DNA of 64,000 bases from Dichotomocladium elegans. Taxonomy: Eukaryota; Mucoromycota; Mucoromycetes; Mucorales; Lichtheimiaceae. The notes under the pieces are model-generated. The model was not told the DNA's origin. It searched no databases and saw nothing but the letters and a program-made list of their open reading frames with translations. Numbering within the stretch: position 1 is the first letter of the stretch; each line of letters opens with the position of its first letter. Where the stretch lies: the NCBI GenBank assembly GCA_025716815.1, contig JAIXMN010000021.1, positions 248,001-312,000 on the forward strand, written 5' to 3'. The translations under genes were made by a program, and so were the position numbers. This document shows, in pieces, positions 35,463 to 47,047 of the stretch.

Positions 35463-36512
35463 CGACAGTCCAGAGCGATTGATGTACCTGATGATTACAC
35501 AGCAATTTAGCAAAGATTCCCTATATTTCTATTATCGTTGTTGTACCATATATTATTTCTTTCTTCTAATGTATTTTTCCCGGCTATTCGGCCAGTGTAA
35601 CTTTTTTGTCCGCGTATATAATATGAATATAGTTTTAGCGCGACATCACAAATGTTTGCTTGCTGCCAGCTGCTACTTCTGCTGGCTACGCCGTGTCATC
35701 CTGATATGACAATCAAACTCGTCAAGAGAGGTACTGAAATCACCGCGCGCCTCAGAACGCAACATTCTCAGCATTGTGGGCTGTGTTTCTTTGTGCTTCA
35801 ATGAATACTTATTACGTACTTTGTTGATCCAAGTCATATGCAGCTTGCTGAAGGCAGAGTCTACTGGTATTATTTTCTTTTCTTTTTTTTTTCGCGGGGA
35901 ACCCGGCGGCAGGGGAAAGGGAATTTAAATATTATATGCGCTTTGTTGTAGTCCAAGAAAATCGCAGTATGAGGGCTCATGTTTTCTTTGTTAATAATAA
36001 ACCCATAGGAATGTTTAGCAGAAGGCTCAAGAAGTCACCAGTGAATTGCTAGCAATGGCTGACTCCCACAGTGGGTCCCCCCAAGAGAGCTTCCGGGCCC
36101 TGTTATCGCATGGGTGAAGATGCGATAAGCAAGATACTTGGGGCACTCTTCATTCGATGAATGGAGGGCAGACACCCTCTAGGTGAGTCGGGTGGGGAAG
36201 AGAGACAATACAGCCTGCTGTGTAACAATAAATAGGCTCGATCTGCTAACATCATCATTTCATTGCTTATTAACACGCATAAATTGCATCTACTGAGCCG
36301 CAAATACTCTATACTGATGGTGAGATATCCATGATTCGCATGACTGAATATTCTTATTACAGCAGCCGTCATTCCATTTTTTTTGGGGGGAGGGGACGGG
36401 AGGACAAAGCGCGTTGGGTCACATGGCGCTGCTCGACGCTAGCTGCTGGTTCTTTTTTCTGCTGCGGAACCAGGAGACCTTTTTTTTTTGTTCCTTTTGC
36501 TATTTATGTGTA
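35463..36512. other. Intergenic, nothing recognised
   Basis: About 1 kb of AT-rich sequence with T- and G-runs (35880-35915, 36380-36400). It should hold the promoter of the following F-box gene. No gene supported. Confidence 0.45.
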
Positions 36513-38562
36513 ATGACGCTTTGCGAACATTCCAGTCGCATCGACGAGCTCACGCGTGCCATTGAAGATGTGAAAGCTACGCAACTTGCGCATCTGCTCT
36601 ATGCCCGTGCGCAGGCTCATTTTGCTGCGGACTGCATTGACAAAGCCTTAGCGGACGGCCATGAGCTTGTTACGCTGGTGCCGACCTCGCCGCTTGGGTA
36701 CTTGTGCTTAGGCCATATTTACGAGACCGCGTGTCGGCTTTCGGAAGCGCTCGGGTACTATCTGGCTGGCTTGGCCCGCACGGTAACGCATGATACCGAC
36801 CGGGAGATGTTAGCGGCACGTGCAGAGCGGGCGAGGACGCAGCTCGACCGGAAGGTGGATTGGGTCCAGCGGCTGCCGGTAGACATTATTGCATTGATAC
36901 TCGCAGAGCTGTCTGTGAAGGATTGCTGGGCTCTGTCCCAGGTGTGCCGCCACTGGCGGACCACGATCCCGACCGGGATGTATCTAGCCAGTCGCGACAT
37001 ACGGATCACGGCTGCGAACCGGCGGGTCATGGCCCAGCTCATGGACCCCCGCGTTCAGTCCCTGACCTTGGAGCAATGTGCACCATCGCCGCATCTTGAC
37101 ACCTGTCAACATCTAAGAAAACTGGGCAAGTTGTATTGATTTGTGCTCTCTTCCCTCCCCCCCTCCTCCCCACGCGCGCACGCGCACGCAAGACACAGAA
37201 AGAAAGAGATATGTCATTAACGTTGTATTTTTTCTTTTGCTCTTGTTAGTTATTTACGAGTGTCCAATTAACGATATGGACGAGTTTTTCGCCTGCCTCA
37301 GAAGCAGCGGATTAAGAACATTAGATGAACTAAGCGTGACAATCCATCCTCGGTACGATTTGATCGACTGGGAGGCTCTTCTGAGCCACTGCCCCAACTT
37401 GACGCACTTTACATATCATGCGCCGCATCACACCTTGCAACGCACAGGTCCCGACTCGGTGCTGTTTGCTCCTCAATCGTCCTCAGTGCCACTAAAGATC
37501 CAGCATCTATCATGGGATGTTGATTCCCGAGGGAAGCCGCTCGAGGGATGGCTTTCGCGATTGCCCGATCTCAGGACGCTTCGGATTCCTTATCGGACGC
37601 TCGCCAATGGACGTCAATCTATTGAACTCTCTGCGCTGCTTGCAAGTAACCCGAAGACGACCCACATCGATTTTCACTCCACATTTCACAATCTTCCGGC
37701 GCCATGGGTCGATATGCCCAGCTTAGATCAAGAGGATCTCAGGGAATTCCATATGGGTGGGCTATCTGACTACACGGGTGAAGCCATTGTCCCGTTCCTC
37801 CAGGCTCACCAGACGACGCTCCGGGTGGTACGGATAGCAGTGGATGCAAGTGACGGCAATCGACTTGAGCGCTGGTCGACCATCACTCCGCTGACCTTCC
37901 CTGTACTTCACACCCTCCACCTGGCGAACATGAATGCATTAAGCCCGCACATGACGAGCCTGATCTATCGAACTCCGGTTCTGAGGGACGTTGTGCTGAA
38001 ACGGATCCACTCGATCCGCGACATGTTCCTTGAGGCCACGCTGCAGCGGCAGGAGCGCCTCTCGCGGCTGACGATTCTCGACTGTCCGAACCTGGCCAAC
38101 AACGCCATCGATCGGTTCTTCGTGAAGATCAAAAGCCGCCTGAGACACGTTGTCCTCGACACCGGCTACGGATTGGCGCTCCCGACGTTGCTTTCGCTGG
38201 CCGCGACGCACGGCGAGACGCTGAAGCATGTTGAGCTGAACGGCGACAGCTTCCGCGGGAGCGACGCCGGTCTCCTCCCGTTTGTGGAGATGCTGCAGCC
38301 CTACGGAGTTCTACAACACCTGACTGTTGGATACTCGGATGCATTAACTCCGGACACTGTCCATGCGCTTGCGGACCATCCCAACCTGAGGAGCGTGGCG
38401 TTCATCGAGTGTCATCGCCTGACGGATGACGCCGTCCGACTGCTGGTGGACAAGAGCACATCCCTCAAGACGATTCGTGTAGCCCATTGCCGCGCCGTGA
38501 GCAGATTGACCATTCATTATGCACGTGGTGTGCTGGGCAGGGATGCTGTGAGGGATACTTGA
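36513..38562 (+). CDS. TPR / F-box / leucine-rich-repeat protein
   Basis: This has the same domain order as the gene at 17945-19526. A TPR-like N-terminus (LAHLLYARAQAHFAADCIDK, GYLCLGHIYETACRLSEALG) precedes an F-box (VQRLPVDIIALILAELSVKD, SQVCRHWR). A long LRR region follows (LRTLDELSVTIHP, LRHVVLDTGYGLALPTLLSL, LRSVAFIECHRLTDDAVRLL). It is probably an SCF substrate receptor. The single intron (37126-37249) begins with GCAAGT, a GC donor, and restores KLVIYECPINDMDEFFACLR. The product is 641 aa. The LRR exon is richer in G+C than the surrounding DNA. Confidence 0.85.
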
Positions 38563-39277
38563 AAGTTTAGCGATGCATGTTTCTTTTTTTTTGCGGGGGG
38601 GAGGAGGAGGAGGAGGAACACAACATCACTCCCTACAAACACATTACATGCGTATACACTGGTTCGGTCTCTCTCTTTTATGTCCGTATGATGAATGGGT
38701 GGAAGGTCCAAGCCTTCGGCACAGAAATCCTGGTGGTATTGCCAATGGCCAGAAAGGGCTCCAAGAGGCGGCGCGGCAGGGACAACCGCCAGGATAAGAT
38801 AGCATAGGCCGACGGTGCAGGTGATGATGCTCGCAACCACATTGTAAGAAGCCTCGCTCATGATAAGACACCCCAAGCTACGTAGAGAGTTCCACAGGAT
38901 CATGAGTGGTGGTATTATAAAAAAAAAAAACGGGGGTTGGGGCCAGTGATGAGAGGAGATGGGTCCTACAAAATAAGTAGTAGCCCGCGGCCGGCGTGAA
39001 GGGCGACGAAACCGAAATAGGATCGGGCGAACTCGGTTGTTTTGATCTCATTGACGAGAAGCAGAACACTCAAAATGCTTTTTGCGCAATTGCTGAGATC
39101 ATGGCCATGCTTTGTATAATGTACTTACGCGCCATAAATGCTCGAGATAATTTCACCGAGCGTGCCGCCGCTCGCCTTGGCAATCGCAGCCACGAACACA
39201 ATGCAATAAACACCGATATTCATGACATTGAGCGAGAGGCTAATATAGTTTTCAATCTTTGAGCGCGACGCTTTCAT
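38517..39277 (-). CDS. COPI-associated membrane protein (Tvp15-like)
   Basis: A small multi-span membrane protein of the COPI-associated/Tvp15 type, found in Golgi vesicles. Exon 1 gives MKASRSKIENYISLSLNVMN and IGVYCIVFVAAIAKASGGTL. After intron 39078-39128 comes ILSVLLLVNEIKTTEFARSY, and intron 38878-38969 restores LLLIFLGCLIMSEASYNVVA. Four hydrophobic helices and a hydrophilic C-terminus are visible. The stop used here (205 aa) lies beyond VYA in low-complexity sequence and overlaps the 3' end of the F-box gene by 46 nt on the opposite strand. A short last intron (GTGTATACG donor) or another end is possible, so the C-terminus is uncertain. Confidence 0.75.
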
Positions 39278-39360
39278 AAGAGAGAGAGAGAGAGACAGAA
39301 AGAGCAAGTGCGCCCAAAAGAAGGATTTAAATAGATATTTCGGAAACTTTTGTTTTCAAC

Positions 39361-39800
39361 GTTAGAGCAGTTGCTCTAGAACAATGGATGGATTTCCCAT
39401 CAATAAAATAAAGCTCTTGTGCTCTTTATTGAGAATACCCAAACGACCCCTCGCTTTAGGTTTCTCAAAGATAGCTGTCAGGGTCTTTTTCGTACTGTAA
39501 TGCCCATCGCTGGCCTGAACAAATATGGATGCTGATGCACTCAAACATCCGTTTGAAAAAAATCTGACCTTGTCTTGGTCCGTGTAACTGCGCTTGATCC
39601 CCCCCACCGCTTTTTTCATCCGAATGTCTGTATCCTTTCGCTTGGGAATGTGTGTTGCAGTAAGAGCAGAGTTTATCTCTGCAAGATACGGTGCGCAGAT
39701 ATTCGGTATGAAAACAAACCGATTGCAGAGAGTACATTTCTTCATCAACGACATGGCCTTGGCCATCGTAGTAGAAAAATAGGTTGCTCATTTCAGAATG
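39361..39800 (-). pseudogene. Relic of a Tc1-like transposase (HTH part), second copy
   Basis: The minus strand begins MSNLFFYYDGQGHVVDEEMY and runs through HIPKRKD, KRSYTDQDKVRFF, GQRWALQYEKDPDS, GRLGILNKEHKSF and NPSIVLEQLL. Homeodomain-like helix-turn-helix and linker motifs of Tc1/IS630 transposases are recognisable. Frameshifts separate the pieces and the DDE domain is absent. It matches 6398-6800 along its length in the same orientation, so both come from one family. Confidence 0.65.
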
Positions 39801-39957
39801 GAAAAGTGGTATAAAAGAGAAAGACGAATTTTTATAGAGATGGATTTGCCAATCTTTTTTTGTGCGACATCTTTCGGTGGATGGATGCGTATTCTGGGCA
39901 AAATGCGATTTTATTTTTATATGTTCTATGTAGACGTTAGAAGAAAGAAGGGAACGC

Positions 39958-39976
39958 CGCGAGGAACGTCCTCGCG
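39958..39976. repeat. Perfect 8-bp hairpin, 3-nt loop
   Basis: CGCGAGGA-ACG-TCCTCGCG is a perfect inverted repeat of high G+C in an AT-rich stretch. It lies about 35 bp beyond the stop codon of the vezatin-like gene, in its 3' region. It may be a 3'-end structure or the end of the neighbouring mobile element. Confidence 0.6.
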
Positions 39977-40011
39977 TGGATTAATAAAAGGGTTTTAGTT
40001 AGAGTACTATA

Positions 40012-41736
40012 TTACAGAGAAGTGGCCGACCGGTTGCTTTCGGGAAAACAGGCTAGGGCAGATGAAGATACCATTGACCTCCTTGACAGCTGTTTCTTTG
40101 CCAAGGGGTACTTTGGTGACGATGGCGGAGACGGCAGGGACATTGTAAGCTTTCTGTATGCATCTCTGATATCTTCCCATTGCACCATCATCTGCGCCAT
40201 ATCCTGCTCCATTCCGTGTAGACGGTCGCCTATACGATCCAACGCTGTCTCTTGGCGGCACAGGAGCAGTTTAGACTGGAGCGCCTTGACCTGCTTTTCA
40301 AAAGCCGCATATGGATGCAGCAGCCGATGAACCCGAGGGCTGCCTGTACGGTTTGTCCCTTCAAATAAGTCTAAAAAAATAGAGTATCAGTTTTCTCGCT
40401 CCTGCTTTACACCACCAGCTCATCACCAACCTGATGAAATGAAAAGATGCTCCTTGAGCGTCGATATATGTTTCTCATAGTTATCAATGAGATCCTTGAT
40501 AATTTTCAAGACCACTTGCCAATGGGACTCATAGTCCCGACGCTCCGAGTCGTGTTCTAAGGTCATGACGTCCAAGGCAAGCAAATGAACGAGGCATTCG
40601 CGACGTTTCAAGTGGATTATATGCAGCTGTTCCTCCAAAGAGAGCTGTTGATCCCAAGGCTGAGTCGTGAGTATGCCGTACATATCGCAGAACCGCTGGA
40701 TGTTAGCCTGGTGCGAATAGAGCTGTAGCGTATGCAGGGCGAACGACCACTGAGACCATTGGCTCGCCATCACGTCCGTCATAACGCGGCGGATCTCTTG
40801 CACGCATCGTGGCGAACTGGAAGAAGTGCTGTTGGCAACAGCTGTTGCTGGTGCAAGCGTGGCGCCCTGATGAATTGCATCCAAATGAGCGATCTGATCG
40901 AGGAGTCGAGTCATTGCAAGATCATTTTTCTCCGATGTCCTAATGAGACTGTTGAGCAAATCGAGAGCTGTGGCATAAATCTGACGAATCTTGACACGTC
41001 GCTAGAGGAAGGCCAAAAAAAAAGGTTGAGGATGGTGGGGAGGGGATAAAAGAAAGATGGATAGGAAGAAAGAGAGAGAAGGGAAAAGAGAAAATTGCTT
41101 GTCTCGGTACCTGATATTGCCACAAGAACACACACAGCATGCTGTGCACTAACGCGGTGAATCCGATCGCCACACAGGTAAATAAGAATGGAAATATCTT
41201 CGTCCACCATAAGATGAGCGATAAGACGGCCATGCTGACGATCAGACCGGGGAAAACGAAGACTCGGAATCGGTGTTGGAAGAGAAACGGTGGAGAAGGA
41301 TGGGCTATTGTCATGATGCTGTTGCTGGTAGTAGTGGAAAGAGTTGGATATTCATGGAGTAAAGAGGAGGTGACGATGAGGTATTTGAATTGTTCTTCAA
41401 AGGCGGTTTCTTCTGTATCAGGAAATGACAGAGTGCAGACGTTCTTTATAAAGAATATGAAATTCATTGTTCAACGTCGATTTCTAAGCAAAAGTAACCC
41501 TCTTTCCTTACCCTGCACGACATTAGAGTGGAGGCTAGCAGCGGTAGCAGGAACCTAAGGATAAGACGAGTGTAACAGTGCTCGAGCTGCGAAAGAAGAA
41601 GGTCGCGGACCCGGAAGAACGAGGAAGACGAATGGTGGGGGGGTGCAGGAATGGCAAGGGAAATGAGTATGGCCAAAGTTAAGGACATCAATGCGTGCAT
41701 GCCGCTTGGGCAGATAAACGCTAGTAGGCTTGCCAT
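40012..41736 (-). CDS. Vezatin/Inp2-like membrane and coiled-coil protein
   Basis: The 495-aa protein has N-terminal hydrophobic segments (ALMSLTLAILISLAI, then RVFVFPGLIVSMAVLSLILW and FTCVAIGFTALVHSML). A long helical, cytosol-facing part follows (RRVKIRQIYATALDLLNSL, QIAHLDAIHQ, HIIHLKRRECLVHLLALDVM, ENSLEEQ-type heptads) and ends with a coiled coil and Ser-rich tail. Layout and FKYLIVTSSLL resemble fungal proteins with the myosin-binding (vezatin) domain, such as yeast Inp2, which tie organelles to myosin. That assignment is tentative. Introns: 41444-41511, 41002-41110 and 40371-40430; phases fit. It is divergent from the next gene. Confidence 0.6.
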
Positions 41737-42231
41737 GACTTTCGAAGCATGAGAAGAAAAGAATGGAGGTTGTCGAGGTGTGAATGAATGTATAAGATAA
41801 GAGAAAAGAAGAAAAAATGGCTCAAGCAGTGCACGGGATATTAAATAAAGGCGAGCGGAACTATCTTTTGAAAGGAGGGTGGAACCGAACGTGTCTCAAC
41901 TCTCCCTTGCGTCTCCTCCCCATACAACTCTGCCAACCATCCCCTTTCGGAATGGATTTGCCACGCAGTAACGAAAACAAAATGCAAGGTCTGATAGGAG
42001 AAGATCTTATAGTATCTGATGCTCGACCAGGAATGACAAATTAAAAGGGGGAGGACGATGCCTACAACTGATAAGGACATCTGATATCTTTTTTTTTATT
42101 GTCCCAACTGGATTCCCAAAAAAAGGGGGGGTTTGCTGAAATTCCGTGGACGGAATCCCTTATTTGCCTGGATGTGATTGGGCGTCAGCCTAGTTCCAGT
42201 GCTTCCTCTCTGAATCTTTGTGGGTTTGTTC
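41737..42231. promoter_or_regulatory. Divergent promoter region
   Basis: The 495 bp between the starts of the vezatin-like gene and the 228-aa gene. Purine- and pyrimidine-rich patches and an A-run are seen; no defined site. Confidence 0.4.
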
Positions 42232-43410
42232 ATGACACAACCCGACATTGCATCTTGGCTCCAGGTCCTCCTTGTCACCAAGTTAGATGTCGAGCCTTGG
42301 CAACGGCTCTCAGCGGAATTGTTACAAGAGCTGCCTCCGTCGTTTGATGATTCGATCGCTGCGGCTGTGTCTCAATTGCGAGTTCAGGTTAGAACAACGT
42401 CACTGGCCGATTCTGGTATCAGCAATCGCCCCTTCTACCTTACCATTGCGAGAACACTTCAGTACTGCTTCGAGCACAATGGAAATCTCCCACCCTGCCT
42501 TGTCACGAACCCAATACCTTTACTAACCATAACGAATCATGACCGGTAAAGAAGAAGTTCACACACATACGCATATGTAGACACATCGATCCCTCGGGAT
42601 AACTCACCCCAAAAGAGATTAAATTTTATGCAGGCAGAAATGGCAAAGATGGTCCGAACGCTGGATATGCAAGCATTGGACATTTTTTTGTTCAAGGTAC
42701 GATTCCTTGATTATCTCCAATTGAAGCGAACCGTGTTCTTTCTTTCTTTCTCCCCACCCCCTTGGTCCCCTTTATTCACTCATCCTTTCAGACGCTCGCA
42801 CCATCGGATTGGCGGATCCTGCTCCATATCCGAACGACGGCAGGAGGTTCAGACTTGAACGTGATGCCCCCCAGTTTAGATGAATGTCTCGCATCATTTG
42901 TGCGTGTCCATGAAAAAAAGAATGTCAAATCGCACCGGCACCGGCAAGCGCACCAGCTGAGTGTCGGCGCCAAGGCGCTGAGCAAACACTGGCATCGGGA
43001 TCGCCAAGCCCAATTCTGGGGTGTTTGCACCGGGAGTGAGTACCGAAGCATTGGATGAGCGAAATTCAGTTTCTGTGTCTTATCTCTCTCCGTCCCCACC
43101 CCCAACCTAATAGCAGAGTTGGAGAAAAACCGACATGCTGAAAGCGTCATGATCAAGATCCTCAGGGACATTGTGTGGATAAACCTGCATGGTTTGCCGG
43201 TATGTGTGGAGCGGTAGATGATTTATGCGCGGACTAGTTGACGATGCATTCTCCTTGCAACCTGTGTAGCATGATAAGACGGTGTACGAGGTTAGGCAAA
43301 GTCAAGGATACGGCATGCGCTGGATATTGCGGGATGGCCAATGCTGGGAATTTCGAGGATTTTTAGAGCCACAAATGGTCGATGGTCATAGCAGTGGTTG
43401 GATCCACTAA
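42232..43410 (+). CDS. Conserved-looking protein of unknown function (228 aa)
   Basis: Five exons give 228 aa: MTQPDIASWLQVLLVTKL, AEMAKMVRTLDMQALDIFL, TLAPSDWRILLHIRTTAGGS, KLEKNRHAESVMIKILRDIV and HDKTVYEVRQSQGYGMRWIL, ending GFLEPQMVDGHSSGWIH. Introns: 42388-42633, 42697-42791, 43036-43116 and 43200-43269. All splice in frame, which argues that the gene is real. Intron 1 (246 nt) is unusually long and its reading frame stays open, so it may hide an extra exon. The middle carries a basic stretch with His and Arg (HRHRQAHQLS). I do not recognise the family. Confidence 0.6.
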
Positions 43411-44429
43411 TCGTGAGAATATCCCGTAGAAAACGAGTCATCATCAAATGGATCTAAAACACTATTATCCTTACCATGAATCACTCTATTCAGGGGATCT
43501 CGATCATCCCCCAAGATGAACAACATTTCTTTTTTATGGTGCAGGTCGATTGCCTGTGGGACGCATTTCAGATGTGCTTCACCGGGGGAAGGGGCTGCTA
43601 TCGTCCATAGCCGATGCAGACAGCTACGGGAGCGTTGCATTCAGCGCATAAATCGTGGCTCTCTCGCAGCCATTCCGTTCTGTCGTCCGCTGCAGACTTC
43701 AAGCGCGCGGGCTTTGCACCCATTAGCAATGAGCTGGCCCTGTCGCCCCATCCCAGGACATCGAACGTGATGATAGTTACGCAGAAGGCCCCGTGGGCGG
43801 GATCGCATCCGAGGAAAGACAGTGCTACTACGGTACGTACGCGAACGTCGGTATGAGCCTTGACTACGCTTTGTATTGCGTCGGTATTTCTCATCTGCGA
43901 CGCATCAAGACATCAGGCGTGCTGTGCCCGGTCAGGTACGTGCGCTTCTGCATTCGGCATGCCCAAATCACGTAGCAGACAGGGGGCAACCCCGGCCTTT
44001 GAGAGTCGTCGATGCACCCAACAGGTGATCTGCGATGCTTTATGTATGTACATCGTAATAAGGTTGAAATACAAAAAATCAGAACATGCTTTTGCGAGAG
44101 GCTCGCTAAAGGAGAAATTAAAAAGAGGGAATGATAGGAGTGTGGAAGCCATGTATATTGGGTGAGATCAATGAGAGCAAAAACGCTAAACGATCATTCC
44201 CTACGTAAATGGAGTAGCTACAAACCACAGTCCATCGTAGATACCACTATCATCAACACTTTGGATATCACGATGGTATGTACTGCCGTCGGACATGCAA
44301 TAAAGAATATACTGAAGATCGATTACGATACTAGGTCTGTAAAAAAAAAAAAACTTTATATGCCATCATCGCATTCTGAGAAGAATAATATAAAGTGAAC
44401 CGCTATGGCCGCTGAATTACATAAAGGAT
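43411..44429. other. Intergenic; GC-richer island with open frames on both strands
   Basis: Between about 43520 and 43990 the base composition rises in G+C and several frames stay open on both strands (for example 43598-43894 minus, 43614-43856 plus). None shows a motif that I recognise, and none is spliced convincingly. It may be a remnant of a repeat or transposon. The rest, up to the RFX stop codon, is AT-rich with an A-run near 44341. Confidence 0.35.
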
Positions 44430-47047
44430 TTATCGTTCTTTAGAGAAAGCATCCCCAGCTGAGCGTGGTACTGTAGCATTGCTTTGCTCCGCAATATTGA
44501 TATTTGATGGCGAGGGAGTTCCGGAATGCGTGCCTCCGCCGTTGTTGGGATTTAGAGTGGAATTTTCGAAGCCATCGCTCCTTAGGGCGCTCATAGGAAT
44601 CGATGATCGAATCGTCCATCCTGCTTCTGCAATCTGTTTCTCCAGTAAAAAGAGCACCAGATCATCCAAAAAGCTTTTCAGTGCCCGGAAAACGTCTGTG
44701 TCAATTGCAAAATAAGCACTCCTTCCTCTGTCTCGCATATACAAAAGTTTCTAACCCCTGTACCTGTACTTGCTGCACGACTAAAGGAAAGCTCCTTAAT
44801 GACAAGTGAGCCGAAATAGTTCCACTTGAACATGAGCTGTCTGACGTGAAACAAGCGATATTCGTGGTCGTTACGCATTAGATGTTGCTTATAGTATAAA
44901 AGAGCGTTTTAATCCAATGGCACTATTATCATCAAGGCGACAGGCGTATGGCTACGAATATGTACCCTTTGGATGTTGCCAATATACTTGCCAATGGTTG
45001 TCCTCGTCCACGAAATCCATTGTGGTAAACTCGCTCTTGTCTCCAGCAAGCTGCCAATGCCTCCTTGTACTATGTTAGATTTTTTGAACAACAGACTTGA
45101 GTGCTCGGATAATCCCTTGCTTTCCAAATCTCATCATCGACTTACATAATTGTACAACCTCATTACTGTCACACTCACACACCCAAAACGCCTGCTCAAG
45201 AACCGACAGAAAATCGATGTTTCTCCAGTCTTTGATCATAATGTCAAAGTCTTCCTTCTGATGGAGGAGGTTGGATACGATTTGTCCCATCTGGTTTAAC
45301 TTGAGGTTTCGGCGAAATTTGGAAACAAACACTTGCGCGGCTGCGTATTACATAGCATGAACCATTGCAGCAATGCTCGATACACCATGATTCGCACCAC
45401 TGACTGCAACATACCTGTGATCTTCTTCTGACATAATTCAGAAGGATAGTTCTCCTGCATCGCTGTAGCAATATACCGATCAATCTCCATTGTCAGCTGA
45501 CGCAGACCAAACATGGCGGAGTGGCTGAGAGGTGCATAAATGGTGGGTAGCACGGTAAGGATGATCGTCTGAAACCCATATCAGCATATTGATGATACCC
45601 CTTTCCGTTCAGTAAACCGCACATACGTCGTAAAGCCAGCAATCCCAGCACCAAATTGCCTCCGTCAGAAGCGGCTCGTCTTGAATCAGTGCTCGAAATG
45701 CGTCGGGTAGTGTATGGTAGAATGCGACTATCGAGTGAAGAATCTATAAAAAGCAATCCATCAGCTTTCATTCGTTTCTTCTTTTAGGAAGCTAGATAGA
45801 AGGAACGAAATGAAGATCTGGGAGCTTTTTACATTGTTGATCTGGAAAGTTCTGATGCTCTCCAGTATGTCGAAGCAGTGCCTTTCATAGACATACGCAA
45901 AGTGTATCGCCACATCATTCTCTCTCAGTGTATCCGGAAGGTGCGTTGCAAATTCGGGCGGACGAACGGGAACAATCTGCTCAGAAGATGGCATGTAAGG
46001 TGCATACTCAGAGCGCCATTGCCACTGCGACTGGGACAGTATCGTGCGCGAAGACTGGCCACTGCTAGCAGCGACACCTTGAAATGATAAACTGTGCTGA
46101 AAATATCCACCAAATGCATCTCCTGGGCTGTAGGAAATTGCCTCGGAAATAGGTGTAAATCGTGTAGCCGTGGGGACAACCATGGATCGTCGTGCACTAT
46201 CCAGATGGACAAAGAGAAAAAGAAAATAAAAAAAGAGCAATGGATATTACGAGTTTATTACTACTAGCTCAACAGGCGACGGTTCGTCACTCCCCCGAAA
46301 GGTCATGTTATTGTATGGGGAAAGCGAGAAAGAGAGAAAAAAATTTACCGTTGAGAACCTAAACGTCGGCCAGTTTCTGAAGTGCGCCTTCTGGAAAGAC
46401 GAGAAGGAGCCTGGAGTATGGGTTGCTCAGACATATCAGGCTGGTCATTTTGGGAGAGCGGAAGTGGGGAGGAACGTCGTCGGAGGCCACAATAATGGTA
46501 CCTTGACTGACCGCGTGTTCCGAGGCGGCGGGTGGAGATGCCAGCAAATACGTGGCGGATAAGCTTTCCAAAAGTGGCTGAATTTACGGGTTGGATGGTA
46601 GTGCCCGCTTGAGCGCAAGCAGAAAGATAATGTTCATACATGCCACTTCGAGGCACGTTGTGATTGGATTCATACTGATAATTAGCTCGCACCCTAACGC
46701 AAAAAAAAAGAAAACAAACAAGAGATGTCGCTCAGAGATAGTTCACGCAGTCAACAAAGTGAGAAGAGATCTTCTCACCAGTTAAACACAAACTGAGATT
46801 GAGACTGGGAATGGTTAGCCGTCTCTCCTGTTGATTGCCGTGTGCCTTCGGACGCAGTCAACGCCGCTTCTATCGTGCCTTCCTCATGAGCAACAGTTTC
46901 TCTTCGCCCACTGTTTTCTTCTAGCCTATTGTTGACACTTGTATGGATAGAAACAGGATTTGCTTTGGGCTGCGAATGAGAGCGTCTACGCACTCGAGTT
47001 GAGCGGCGAAGAGGCGGGTTTCCTTCAGGAAGTTGCGTTTGCGTCAT
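44430..47047 (-). CDS. RFX-family transcription factor
   Basis: The RFX winged-helix DNA-binding domain is unmistakable right after intron 1: WVRANYQYESNHNVPRSGMY, then YLSACAQAGTTIQPVNSATF, GKLIRHVFAGISTRRLGTRG and QSRYHYCGLR (about residues 90-165). Fungal RFX proteins (Crt1/Rfx1, Sak1, RfxA) bind X-box sites and regulate DNA-damage, division or sporulation genes. The C-terminal RFX extended domains follow (HFAYVYERHCFDILESIR, ILHSIVAFYHTLPDAF, FLDDLVLFLLEKQIAEAG). Nine exons give 642 aa. Introns: 46694-46778, 46197-46348, 45744-45832, 45569-45626, 45332-45414, 45070-45145, 44888-44965 and 44696-44763. The N-terminus is Arg/Ser-rich. Start at the ATG 47047. Confidence 0.93.
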
